64,000 nt of DNA from NCBI GenBank assembly GCA_907163375.1, contig CAJQUW010003151.1:62001-126000 (forward strand), read 5' to 3'. The translations under genes were made by a program, and so were the position numbers. The notes beneath the pieces were generated by a model. The model was not told where the DNA came from. It saw only the letters and a program-made list of their open reading frames with translations, and did no database searches. The stretch is from Prostheceraeus crozeri. Lineage: Eukaryota > Platyhelminthes > Polycladida > Euryleptidae. Below, in pieces: positions 53,230 through 63,971 of the stretch (position 1 is the stretch's first letter; each line of letters begins with the position of its first letter).

Positions 53230-54994
53230 CAGGGTTGGCTTTTTGCCGGCTAAAACTGGTTTTTGCCACTAAGTGGTAAAAACCACGTAAAAACCGGCAA
53301 AAACTGGTAAAAGCCGGCTAAAACTAAAATTCCGAAAAATCAGTCTATTTCTTCACAAAATGATCGACAGCAAGTTGGGGTTTAAGTATTACGGTGCATG
53401 CGGGTTTGCAGTTTGCAACTCTTCTTCCAAAACGTGACATTTATTCTGTGATGGAACCCCATGATATGTTTTTATAACGAACAACAATCGATGTTGTCTT
53501 TCTTTAGGATTGCTCTGCCCTTTTCTAGTGATTTAAGAACAAATGTAGACTTCAGCACCATTTTGGCTCTTTGGTTCATGTAGCAGAAGTTGTTAGATAC
53601 TCGCAGAATTATCATCAAATGAATGAAAAAATGAAAATAAATATATGAATATAACTGGTTTATACATAGAACTAAATTAAGCAAACCACTTTCTTCATGT
53701 GGACGAGCTTCAATAATCCCACTGTCATTCTTCTGTGTTGAGTGTTCAGCAAGAATATAGAGTGTATGTTAATAGTAGCTTAGGTTTCATTAAATCTAGA
53801 TTCGAACCAAGGTCTCATGAACGCAGAGAAAACACTCTATCAAAAAGTCTCTGCACTGGAAAATCTCACCTCCCAAATCAAGCAATGTGCAACAGTCAAT
53901 TAGAATGCATTTCTACTTTTTTTAGAAATATACTAAATGTACTAATGCTTGTGACTGTAGCAGGAAATCATGATTTGCAAGAACAAATAATAATAAAATA
54001 ACATAGTTCGCACCAGCAATCTTGATAAGGTGAGGTATAATGTATGTCTGAACAGCTTCAGTTATAATCTCAACAAAAGAACATGTCCAGTAAGCTGTAA
54101 AATTGATCTTGTTAATAGAATCTGAGAGCGACAAACAATTTTGACATTATTGCGATATGCAAGTTTGTTTAAAGTTCTTGAAATTTCCATATTTTGAGCT
54201 CAAATCAAAACTTTACTTTCGGTTTTAAATTCATTTAACATAACCTTATCCCCTAAATATGTGAGGGGAAATTACCATGACATGAAAAATGTTGAAGGGC
54301 AAAATTTTTAATCTAGTCCTTTTGGGAGTGCAGGATAAATTTCATTGTAATATTCGTGTAATCACAATAGGTATGGGACATTTGCCACAGATTTAGAAGA
54401 CAAGCTATTCTATGAGATCAGCAGGGAGGTTAATTGTAGAAATCCGAGGCCAGATTTCTACATTTTCCTACCCTTCTGGCTTCATGGAATGCCTGTTTTC
54501 GATCTTTTATATAGAGCCAAGTGATTTCCTTCCAGCATGGACGTCTGTTGCATCTTACAATGAATGAAATTCGTAAAGCAACAAAATGCGTGCACACTTA
54601 GAAGAATAATGCACAACAGCTTTGTAACAATATTTTTTGTAATAATTCATATTCTTACACCTATACTTGGAACATATTCTTGATTGAAATGCGATATTGA
54701 TAGGTTTGAATTGTGAAAAAGCAGGCCTAAATGTTTATCGAATGATGAAAAAGTAAAGTGAACTGATTGCGACTAACGTTCATCAATAAAGTAAGGAGTG
54801 ACGATGATCCCTTATATTGTGTGTACTCAAAAAACTTAAGTGGTTATGCTGGAAAAATAGTTTTAGCCAGTTTTTGCCAGTTTTAGCCGAAAAATGGTGA
54901 CAAAAGCTGGTGGTTTTTACCAGGTTTTTTCCAGGTTTTTACCGGTTTTTACCAGGTGGTAAAAACCAGGGTGGTTTTTACTGGCCAACCCTGG
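53230..54994. mobile_element. hAT-type non-autonomous element
   Basis: The ends are CAGGGTTGGC and GCCAACCCTG, the CAGGG-type terminus common in hAT elements. Flanking 8-mers GTCTAAAG (53222-53229) and GTTTAAAC (54995-55002) agree at six of eight positions, fitting a decayed 8-bp target duplication. Both subterminal zones (53237-53330 and 54840-54985) are dense in GGTTTTTACC / GGTAAAAACC / TTTTGCC repeats in both orientations, typical binding-site clusters. No hAT transposase is encoded in the 1.77 kb. Confidence 0.85.
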
Positions 54995-55002
54995 TTTAAA
55001 CA

Positions 55003-55160
55003 CGGAAGAGTTTTGATCTCTCAGATGCTCGCAAAATCTAGATTGTACAGTTCTGCAAGTCTCACCTATATATTTAACGTTGCATAGTGTGCACAAAATC
55101 TCGTAGACTAAAAACTTTGTGAAGCAAGTGTTGGGTCTAGCAGCATACTTGCAGCCAATA
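55003..55160 (-). pseudogene. PLE F GIY-YIG core
   Basis: No Met start, but the frame is open. VYEILCTLCNVKYIGETCRT has the paired Cys residues, the YIG core and the T/S-R-T..R..EHL signature of PLE GIY-YIG nucleases. It is interrupted after RDQNSSV by the insertion at 54994/55002. The 5' part of the element is absent. Confidence 0.85.
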
Positions 55161-55796
55161 ATAAATTCCGTTTATTTATACTTTCACCCATTCATTTATT
55201 CCAAAATCGCAGTTAATGCGATGTTTACCATAATAATACTTAAGTTCATACTTTGGTATAGCAGCAGCTTAAAGGATCCCTAACAATCAGTCTTCGGCAA
55301 AGTCGACAATCGACAGTAGGATAGTAAGCTTAATTACAGCCATTTGCTACTTAGTCTGTTGCATTTAACGAATTGTATACTTTAATCCCAATCAATTAAC
55401 ATGACAATGATGATAGCCTAAGTTTATGTTTAGGACTGGCTGAAAGTACGAAACTCAATGATACAAACTAACGATGCTGAAAGTATGAAGAATCACAGCA
55501 GTTGATGAACTAGTTCTTCTTTGATACTTCGTATGTAAAATCGACTTTGCCTTTTGTGCCCTAAACTTCATTACATATCGCTTCATGAGCAAACTATGAG
55601 CAGCAAGCGTTATCCGAAATTCCCTAACTCAAAAACATCCGTTAACCACTGATACAAATGCTCGCCGACGACATTCTACAAATTTACATTGTAAGAGATT
55701 TGGGAGTTCGCAAAGCATTAAATCTTTTATATGATGTTGAAAAGAATCAGGAATATTTTGATGTTAAACGATTATATAATTGATGTACTATACCAA
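55161..55796. other. no gene recognised
   Basis: AT-rich spacer between two PLE remnants of the same orientation. Nothing recognisable. Confidence 0.5.
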
Positions 55797-55797
55797 A

Positions 55798-55831
55798 TTT
55801 TTCGGTCAGCAACCACAGACCATCTTCAGGT
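55798..55831 (-). ncRNA. hammerhead-like hairpin of PLE E
   Basis: Sense strand: CCTGAAGATGGTC, a 10-base loop, then GACCGAAAAA. CTGAAGA fits the CUGANGA box, GGTC/GACC forms stem II and GAAA follows. It lies downstream of the PLE coding region, where PLE pseudo-LTR hammerheads occur. Of the candidates here it has the best core. Stems I and III are not obvious. Confidence 0.45.
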
Positions 55832-56097
55832 AAAAAAAAATAAATTCAATAAAGGGTTAGTAGTGCTATGTGAGCAATTCAAACATAAAACGGAGTTAAT
55901 TCGAGTAGGGTCTGGCAGGATAGGATAGGCAAAATGATTGATATCAATGAAATATTAAGATGAAAGATGATGATGATATGCGACAGATAGTACTGGGCTA
56001 CAATTTACCAATAGCAATACAAATTGACCTGACTAATAGTTTATGTAAGAGTACAAAAATATAAAAGGAATAACGGAGGTAACTGCATGAAAAAAGG

Positions 56098-56472
56098 TTA
56101 GTAGAAAAGGAAGTTTCGATAACTGTCGAGTTCATTTTTGTTGTTAATAGAAGGCTGCAATTTTTTGATGAAAAGTGATTCACGTAAACGGATGTTAGTA
56201 TTGTCATTATCATAGGCAAGAATTGAGCACGTAAGATTAAAGTTGTTGATGTGACAGTTTCGAATATGTTTATAAACTGAGGATGTTTTTGTTGTTAAAT
56301 ATTCTTTGTAGCGATGGTGAAAAGATCTGATGGTGCTACCGATGTAAATTTTTTTACATTTGTTGCATGTGATTTGGTAGATGATATTTCTCTGATTGCA
56401 CAAATCGCTTTTATTCAAGGGACAGTTGGTGAGAGTACAATTGCTTGATGAAGAAACGTTTTTCTGTTTCAA
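56098..56472 (-). pseudogene. PLE E GIY-YIG endonuclease domain
   Basis: 124 codons. Cys block CTLTNCPLNKSDLCNQRN, core IIYQITCNKCKKIYIGSTIR, then HHRYKEYL and HIRNCHINNFNLTC. The end reads LRESLFIKKLQPSINNK, a usual PLE C-terminus. It is separated from the RT frame by a frameshift at about 56480. Confidence 0.88.
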
Positions 56473-56488
56473 ATATTGCCGAAAGGTT

Positions 56489-57320
56489 TTATTTTTTCTT
56501 GTTAAACGGACAAATTCCTTTTATTCTTTTGTCCATTTTGTCCGATATATATGGAAAAGGAAAGTATAGAGGTTGTTTGTTGAGCCACTTCGGATCGTTC
56601 TTTCTTTTTCTTTTCAAGTTGTTGACTGTTGAAATATGAATGATTTCGTCATTGTATCCATTTCTTCTGAGCATGTCGTCAAATTCTCTCTCATGCTTTT
56701 TGTATATATGTACACTGGAACATCTTTCTGATATCCTTTTCTTTTCATTTACGATGAAATTGATTTTGTTGTTAGTTGGCATACTTGATTTAAAATGCAC
56801 GAATATATTTTTCTTCACCTGCCTTTTATAGAATTCGAAATTAGGTTGTTGTTGTTGATTTATTGTAACGGTAAAATCGAGTAGACTCAGGGTTTTTATA
56901 TTGTTTTCTGGGAATTCAATCTCGAATTTTATGCATGGATGTTGCGAGCTCAATAGTTGTAATAATTCAAGGGCTTGGTTTTCATTCTTCACTAACGCAA
57001 AGCAGTCATCAACATATCTTTTGAATAGTGGTATGTCATCAATTGTTCGCAATGCTATGTTTTCGATTTTTGATACGAAAACAGAAGCCAGCAAACCTGA
57101 AAGGGAATTACCCCTTGGTAATCCTTTGATCTGTTGGTAGATGTTGCCATCAAATTGGAAAAATGTATTGTTCAATATGACATGTAATAAGTCTTCAATC
57201 TGATTCAGAGATATGCCTTTGATGCGAAGGATGTTGATTTCTTCAAGTTTGCTGATTATTGCTGAGATCGCGTCTTCAATTTGAATAGACGTGTACATTG
57301 AGCAAATATCATAGCTGTAG
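56489..57320 (-). pseudogene. PLE E reverse transcriptase
   Basis: 269 codons from MYTSIQI, with YSYDICSMYTSIQIEDAIS immediately before and across its start (motif A). Motif B is QQIKGLPRGNSLSGLLASVF, motif C is FKRYVDDCFALVK (YVDD), then LSLLDFTVTI and a thumb. In motif B the usual PMG is PRG. Upstream it is interrupted by stops. Confidence 0.88.
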
Positions 57321-57659
57321 GGAAATCATTGTTCTTCATTGTTGGCGGTCTTAATTGAGTTTATTAATTCTGAACTTGATTTCAGATGAGTTGGAATATA
57401 CGTAGTCTTTTTGGAGAGAATATTCGTTAATAGCTAAGACAGTTTTTTGGTCGGTCCATTTTTATTGGAAACAATCGGTCGGATTTTCATCTCTTCGCTA
57501 TTTTTGTGTCTTTATTAGGTAATAAAAATATGGCATCGTTGAATTCGTAGTTATATAACTGATGGTTATGTATGTTGGAAAGCTTTTGTATTGGGCAATT
57601 TTTCTCCATGAAGCATTTATCTTTTGTTCAATCGTCTTGGTTTTAAGATGAGGAATTAG

Positions 57660-58525
57660 TCAATATGTTGAGGAGTCATTGAGGTGATTCTTTCCTGCTG
57701 CGGCATAGTCGTCATTTTTAACTACACAAAATTCAGATCCTTTATCTGATGGTAGGAATGTAATAAGTCCTCTTTGTTTCAAGTTGTCAAGAATCAGTCT
57801 TTCATCTGAATAAATATTTGTAAATTTTGAATGAGTTCTTGTATTTTCCACTATTTTCTTAAGTTCAAAATATGTTTGTTGGAGTTTACTTTCAACATTA
57901 TCATTGTGAGTTGGCATGCTGAGATGAGAGTGCCATGGGAACTTTTGTGGTTGATCTTCTTTGCTTGGACGATCTTCCAAAGTAGTTGTCCAACGCAATA
58001 GATGTGCAAATCGACTAAAATTGACATGGAAGTCAATTTTCGAAGTTTCATTGAAAGGGCTTGCTAAATTGAATTTCGGTCCTTTTTGCAAAACTTTATT
58101 TCTTCTGTTGTCAGGGTACCAGTTAGGTCAGTCACAAGTACATCACGTGGATTTTCTGATAGAGCTTCATTGTTCATTTCAATGCTGATCGGGTTGTGCT
58201 CGTTGTATCCGAACAGTGTTTTCAGTCGTTCAAGTCTTTTATTCAATTTTCCGATCACTTTGGTTCCATTTCGGTTTCGTCTTTCTTGAATGAATGAATC
58301 TATTTTTGACATCAAACTTTCATTCTGTATTATATCTTTGAGACAATTCAGTCTCGTTCTTGCTCTTGGCTCTAATAGATTAATTCGTTGACTTATGTTT
58401 GTAATTTCTTTTCTCAAAATGTTTCGTGCAATTAATTTGTTCAAATGCTTGTCGAATTGATATTTCTTTGGTAGAGAAAACCATAACGATCCTGGTAGAA
58501 CGTGTGCTCTTATACAGGAAAGCAA
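57660..58525 (-). pseudogene. PLE E N-terminal region with DKG motif
   Basis: Two frames: 58064-58525 (N-terminal region ending TDLTGTLTTEEIKF) and 57660-58091 (LQKGPKFNLASP-like start, HVNFSRFAHLLRW, and GLITFLPSDKGSEFCVVKND). The KGPKF and SDKG blocks are signatures of the N-terminal half of canonical PLE proteins. The frameshift lies at about 58090, within EEIKF/KGPKF. Confidence 0.85.
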
Positions 58526-58743
58526 AAGGAAAAAAAATACAGGGAAAATCTTTAGAAGAAATAAACAGCTATTACTTTAAATTTCAATTTGTAATTTTAG
58601 TTGCAAACATTTGGCAAAGAATTTTATACAAATTGACAAATCAACCGAGGAATTGTAGGACAAGTTGTGCTCTTGGTAAAGTGGTGGAACGTGAAGAATG
58701 GGGTTAGTACGGTGTGGGTAGGTATGCAGGTATCTGAAGGTGG

Positions 58744-59701
58744 TTAGTAGGTTCACCCGTCAAGAACGAGTTATGTCCTTTCAAGATTGACAATACCATT
58801 TCAAAGTGCAGCAGTCTAAAAGAGTTTGCGTCATTGCCGTTTCAAGTGCATTTTTGTCAGCTTGAATGTGTTAACTCCTCTTTACCAAATCAGCCGCAGC
58901 CTTGTCGTTTCAAATGCATGATGAAAAATGAAAGTAATGTAGAGGCAGCTTTTCTCTTATTCTCTGAGCCTTTTGAGCCACACTCATTCAAATTGCTTAT
59001 AAATATTAACTGACTAATACGTGAACATCAAAAACCTGCATCATTCTTCTTTTTTCAAAATGATTAGTGTTTTGCGTATGACTGCACGTCCTTCGAATGT
59101 GACGCACTTCAGCTTGGCAAATGGGAGAATGAAATCGGAATGCTTAACTGATTAGTTGTAGTTGGATCCATGCAATAGGGCCTACAAAATGGGCACAGCA
59201 TGTCTTCGTCAGTTACGATCGTGTAGATAATGATCGAACTGAGAAGAATTGATGATGATGAATCTCTTTATTCTTGTCTCACAATTATACAATCCGGTGA
59301 GCACATTACACAGTCACAATTACAATATATAAAAGATCAGAAGAAAATACAATACAATGGCATCGGATCGACGAGAAATAAAAGCGATACAGTAAAGACA
59401 GGTTATTTACAAAATTTTATAAACGACATGCTAAAGCTTAGTTCTTGAAAACGGACGACGAAAAGGAAGATAATTTCGAGTTGTGCGACCACTTGGTTTG
59501 ACCAGAAACATCTCACGAAGGGGATGGTTCGCGTTTTAGTGAATGACGGATGCGCATCCTCGAGGCCAAACAGATTACAGCGCTGGACTAAGCTGATTTG
59601 ACCATTATCATTTTTCTCTGTCGATCAATGTATAATACTAATTTTCTGTTCTTCTGTGTCTGTATAAACTTGCAATAAGGATGGATGCTAATTTCTATAG
59701 G
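58744..59701 (+). repeat. direct duplication, unit 1 (interrupted)
   Basis: Starts CCCGTCAAGAACGAGTT and matches unit 2 (59702-60345) over its whole length at roughly 80-85% by eye, apart from an extra 295 bases at 59240-59535 (a LINE end). No coding motif is recognised. Confidence 0.75.
59240..59535 (-). mobile_element. LINE 5: 3' end fragment
   Basis: Minus strand: NHPLREMFLVKPSGRTTRNY then LPFRRPFSRTKL and a stop, a C-terminal block typical of Jockey/CR1-group LINEs, then a 3' UTR with AATAAAGAG and a tail of ATC trinucleotides (plus-strand GATGATGATG at 59250-59259). The duplicated repeat around it is continuous in unit 2, giving the empty site. 5'-truncated to under 300 bp, as is usual for LINE insertions. 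Confidence 0.75.
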
Positions 59702-60345
59702 TTTGACCGTCAAGAACGAGTTTTGTCCTTTTAAGATTGACAATTCTATTTCAAAAGCAGCAGTCTGACAGTTTCAAGTGCATTTTTGTCGATATGAATG
59801 CGCAAACTCCTCCGTGTACCAAATCAGCTGCAGCATTATCGTTTCAAATGCAAAATGAAACAATTGAAGCAATAAAGACGCAGCTTTTTCCTTGCTCTTT
59901 TAACCTGTTGAGCAGCAGGCATCTAAATTGTTTATAAAGATTAATTCACAATGCGTGCACATCAAAAACCTGCGTCATTATTCTTTTTCCAAATTACTGG
60001 TCTTTTTCGAAAGACTTCATTCACGGCTGTCGAATGTGCTGCATTTTCAACTTGATAAATAGGGGAATGAAATCGGATGCTTAATTGAATAGTTGTAGTT
60101 GTATTCATGCTATAGGTCCTACAGAATGCGAACAGCTCGTCTTTGTCAGTTGCGATCGTGTAGATAATGATCGAACATGAAGAAGATACTGAAGTGAATG
60201 ACAGATGTGCATCCTCGGGACTAAACAGATTAAAGCGTTGGACAAAGCTGATTTACCAATTATCATTTTCATCCATCAATCTGTTACTAGTTTTTGTTCT
60301 TCTATGTCTCCATAAACTTGCAATGCAGATGGATGTTAGTTACTA
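59702..60345 (+). repeat. direct duplication, unit 2 (uninterrupted)
   Basis: Starts GACCGTCAAGAACGAGTTTT and follows unit 1 through TGCGATCGTGTAGATAATGA to the AACTTGCAATGCAGATGGAT region. The head-to-tail arrangement indicates tandem duplication of a unit of about 650 bp. Function unknown. Confidence 0.75.
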
Positions 60346-60500
60346 CTATATTCAATGATAGCTAATCGGTTTCGTCTTGAAATCAATACTCCAATATCAA
60401 TGAAGTCCGTATCAATATATTTCATGAAGTATGTCGATCACGAGATCCATCGACAAATGTGTAGTGACTCCCAGCCATGGAAGAATTCATGCCAAGACTG
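60346..60500 (+). repeat. dispersed direct repeat, copy 1
   Basis: TATTCAATGATAGCTAATCG to CATGCCAAGACT matches 63136-63304 with small indels. Both copies can be translated to similar short peptides, but most differences change the amino acid, so this looks like a noncoding repeat. Confidence 0.75.
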
Positions 60501-61379
60501 CTTGTCCGTTATCAGGAAGATTGACAATTTAAAGTTGTCCACTATACTTGTTCAAGCCCTTACTTGTTAGTTACTATTTGTCTATACGTTATTAAAAAAA
60601 AATAATTGCTTTATTCATGAGTTTGTTCAAACGGCAAATGCAAATGAGAAATTTATTCTGATCTCACCAAAGCTCTTGTAAGTTTAAGCAGGGTAAATTG
60701 TGATTACTGTACAGTGTATATGTATATCTGTTACTTGCAATTTTCACATTTGACTTCCTTGTATTCTTCAAAGCTAACGGTCACTGATAACCTGGTAGTC
60801 AATTCATGATCTGGTACAGAGCAAGAACAGGTTCAGTTAAAAAAATCTTGCGGTTGACTATGCTCTTTAGGTAGACGGATATTTCTGTATAAGCGGCAAT
60901 TTCATATAAGGTGTGACAAAATACTTTTGAGACTTTCATGAGAGAAGATGAAACAACATGGTCTAAAATTGGATGTGTCGTTGTAAAGTAGCGTCCTTGC
61001 AATTGTCTGACAAAAAATTTATTTACTCCGATTGACATGACGATTGTCACGTGATTATCGCTGATTATCATAGATATGTAAACGTGGATGCAACGAATCC
61101 AACGATACACTACAGACTGTCATTTTTGGAAATTGCATCGAATGTTTTGACCAGGTCTTGCACCCAAACACGAATTTGTTTGGCGAAACACATGCTAATG
61201 TTTTCAATTACTTCTGGACTCCATGTGACAATGAAACTCTTTCCCGTTTGCCCACTTTCCGCTGGACAAAGATACCATCCACGTCCGGTGAGTCCGCTGA
61301 AGCTTGCAGAACCGTTAGTCGAGCAAACTCAATGTCTATCGGTGAAGTGTAGCGTTCATTGGCGAGCTTGTAAGCAAAG
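60501..61379. other. no gene assigned
   Basis: Contains open frames on both strands (60799-61110 -, 61051-61497 +), none with a recognised motif. On the minus strand 61369-61200 reads LANERYTSPIDIEFARLTVL and VGKRERVSLSHGVQK without a stop. It may be a transposon or exon remnant, but I cannot identify it. Confidence 0.35.
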
Positions 61380-62410
61380 GTGGACAAAACTTAATTTTTC
61401 AGATCCACATCCGCAACAATTCTATATTTTCTATCCGCATCCGCGGTGTATCCGCACCGAATCCGCAATAGTAAAAGTTTTCGAAATTATTCTGTAAATC
61501 GTTCAGATTAACTTAAAAGAAAAAATTGTGTTTTTTTGGATTTTGCATCTATAGGCCTATCCTTTTGGCTGTAGCGGTCAATAAGCTAACAGATAATTCT
61601 GCCTAGGTTCAGCCCATGCAAGACTACGAATAGTTAGCCTAGAATAGCTGCTATGTATAGGGCCTACTAGAAATGTAGCCTAACCTACTATCTTTATGAA
61701 CCGGTTTTCAGCGGATGATTTGTTTTCATCTGTCCATAAACGAGCCTATTTAAGCAATCTGAGTCATTAATACTCGCATAAAGGTCAGCACATATCTGTT
61801 AAAATCGACCTTTTATATGTTAACAAGCTTGCTGTACACGCAGTATACACTCACATCCACAGGTAATGTCCTGAGCAGACTGAAATTATACCTCACTGGG
61901 TTTATATCACGACGGGCAGGACAACACACTTAATATCGATATTCTCATTTATTCACTCTCCGGTATGTGCTTGCTGATAGCTCGAACAACTATTGTTTTA
62001 TTCAACTATTTTATTATTTTCGGTAGACTTATTCAAAGTGTTTGCAAACAGAACTATTTTGCAGCAAATATAAAGTCATCATTGCAGCAGCAGTTGTAGA
62101 CTGCCAAACTGCGAGCTAAGCAAACCGGAGCGATTGACAGCTTGCGGACATACGTTTGCTCGAGTTTTCACGGGACGCTCGTGATTGCTTTGCTTTCAGT
62201 GTGGCTGAGGCCTTACTCAAGCCTACCGGCACCGTGTTGGCAAAATAGATTTGTAGAGCTTTTAGTGTGTGGAAACAAAGCGTGGATAGCTCAACTTGTC
62301 CATGAACTTTTGCTCAATTTGATCATCCGCAAAGTTCAAAATGTTTGATCCGCATCCACAAAATACCAATTTTTCGTGTCCGCATCCGAATTTGCTTCCG
62401 CAAATTATTA
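61380..62410. repeat. region bounded by ATCCGCA arrays
   Basis: Clusters of ATCCGCA / ATCCGCATCC words occur at about 61402-61470 and 62320-62402 on the same strand, on either side of about 850 bases of unremarkable DNA. The outer left edge AAAGGTGGACAAAAC resembles a hAT-type terminus, but I could not find its inverted partner. Probably subterminal repeats of a non-autonomous DNA transposon. Confidence 0.45.
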
Positions 62411-63135
62411 TTCCTTATGGTGGAGATCATGTATCAAGATGAATGCCCGTTCAGCTCAATGTCCTCATTATTGTAATTTCTGACAAAATTTGGTAGATTT
62501 CCGTGAGAATCTGACTAAAATTGCGATTAACTGAAATAATTTCTGATTGAATTTGCACAATGCACGCTATCTCGTTGCACTGAAAATGGTAGGGTTTCCA
62601 AAAACGTGCTGAAGAAAAGTACTTTTATTTATTTTCATCACATTTTTGATTAATACTGAGCTGAAGCACTATATGTCTCAAAATTATTATTGATAATAGC
62701 AAAGCCGCCCTTTAAATTGGTCTTCTGAAATAGTTTCAATGATTTTTAGTCACATCTTGTAGATTCTTGTTGTATGGTGTTTCAATTTTGAGCAACATCA
62801 GAATTTCGTTTTTTCTGATTTACTATGAAGCTGAGATGCTCATGCGCTAACCCGCAAACCTCCTAGTACAGCCATGATTCATCTGTTTAATGTATTCGAA
62901 TTTTAGTTGCGATAATTTTGCTTCAAACGGCAATGCTGTGCTCGATTCGGAAGTTTTTATCCAAGCTGCAGATCGCCATTTATTAGGTTAGATTTCTAGT
63001 CAGATTTGTTTTCATTATGCTGTTGATATGGCATATGCTCATGAAACGGGAACGCTTCATCTCAATTCGGTAATTCTGCAGTTGAAATGTCTTTACTTAA
63101 TATAAAACGGATGGATTAGCTTCTTGATCGGTCAA
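62411..63135. other. no gene recognised
   Basis: AT-rich spacer. Nothing recognisable. Confidence 0.5.
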
Positions 63136-63304
63136 ACCTATATATTCAATGATAACTAATCGTTTTCGTCCTGAAATCAATACTCCAATAATAATATTCA
63201 ATGAAGTTCATATCAATATATTTCATGAAACATGTCGGTCACGCGATCCATCGACAAATGCGTAATGACTCCCAACCATGGAAGAATACATGCCAAGACT
63301 TGTA
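63136..63304 (+). repeat. dispersed direct repeat, copy 2
   Basis: Second copy of the repeat at 60346-60500, with an extra ATAATA-type insertion near 63185. Confidence 0.75.
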
Positions 63305-63548
63305 TCCATATCTGAGAGAAGCCGAAAAAACCGTGATGTTCGGTAAAGCTTGTCTATTCAGGCAAGGCCTTTCGACCGGCACAGCCAGCCATCGTCAGGC
63401 GAATGAATAGGACATTCATGTCACAAATCAGAGCACAAATCACACAGTCAATGAAATGCAGCATAGATACCGGACTAACAATATGAAGTGTTGAGTTAAG
63501 TGCTACTACTGATATGCTAGGAAAGTAATGAGTAAGAAAAGGAAAAAG

Positions 63549-63971
63549 TTAAGAAAACCACAAGTCACTGAGGTTGTGCTTAGTGCGGTTAGATGAGGCA
63601 AACTTCTTAGACCACCAGGCCTCCTTCACAATTCTCTTTCTCCAGCTCGTGTCTCTATCAATTATCTTCATGCCACTGAAATTTATCTGGTGTGAAGAGT
63701 CGACAGCATGTTGGGCAACTTCAGAGCGCATGACGTCGACCTCTCGCACTGCTCTCATGTGTTCCTTTCTTCGTTCCTCCAAAGTACGCCCGGATTCGCC
63801 CACATAGCTCCAGCCACAATCTCCCGACCCACACGGAAGCTGGTAAACAATGCCCAGCTTGGTGGCTGGGGCAGGCCGCTTCCTCACCAAACAGGACTGC
63901 AGAGTAGTTACTGGCTTCATGCCAACACGCACATCCACTCTCCTCAGCACGCCTCTGATCTTCTCAGACAC
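63549..63971 (-). pseudogene. PLE G GIY-YIG endonuclease domain (partial at window edge)
   Basis: 140 codons, open, continuing upstream: VGMKPVTTLQSCLVRKR (linker), KLGIVYQLPCGSGDCGWSYV then GESGRTLEERRKEHMRAVRE (GIY-YIG core with the R..EH motif), then EVAQHAVDSSHQINFSGMKI (the His-containing block) and ASSNRTKHNLSDLWFS at the end. The VY-C...C...YVGE.GR.L..R..EH pattern is diagnostic of PLE-type GIY-YIG. No lesion is seen in the part within the window, so it may be an intact C-terminus. Confidence 0.88.

Larger units (their letters stand above)
53040..55160 (-). mobile_element. PLE F: GIY-YIG domain of a PLE split by a hAT-type element
   Basis: The upstream half (55160-55003) encodes CFTKFLVYEILCTLCNVKYI then GETCRTVQSRFCEHLRDQNS. 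The downstream half (53221-53070) continues DTYHTFTTLVNRKHKLKDC and TSSIRTSDDLMRRC. Between them sits a 1.77-kb element with hAT-type ends. The RT is missing. A hammerhead-like sequence overlaps the C-terminal codons at 53079-53121. Confidence 0.85.
55797..58525 (-). mobile_element. PLE E: long but decayed Penelope-like element
   Basis: Minus strand: N-terminal region (58525-58064), DKG region (58091-57660), a decayed stretch with RPIVSNKNGPTKKLS (about 57500-57300), RT motifs A-C (57320-56489), GIY-YIG (56472-56098) and, downstream, a hammerhead-like hairpin (55798-55831). It covers nearly a full PLE, with several stops and frameshifts. It is related to PLE A through the GIY-YIG and Cys block. 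Confidence 0.9.

Noticed and set aside
53797-53850. B-box-like GATTCGAACC followed by a CAT triplet, tRNA-like on the minus strand
   Set aside because: No D arm, acceptor stem or A box at the right distance could be built. At most a degraded tRNA-derived relic.
61051-61497. 148-codon plus-strand frame
   Set aside because: No recognisable motif, and it overlaps the ATCCGCA array. An antisense reading looks no worse, so it is not called.
60355-63410. Similar short peptides encoded at 60355-60570 and 63201-63410
   Set aside because: Most nucleotide differences change the amino acid and the similarity extends outside the frames, so it is a DNA repeat.
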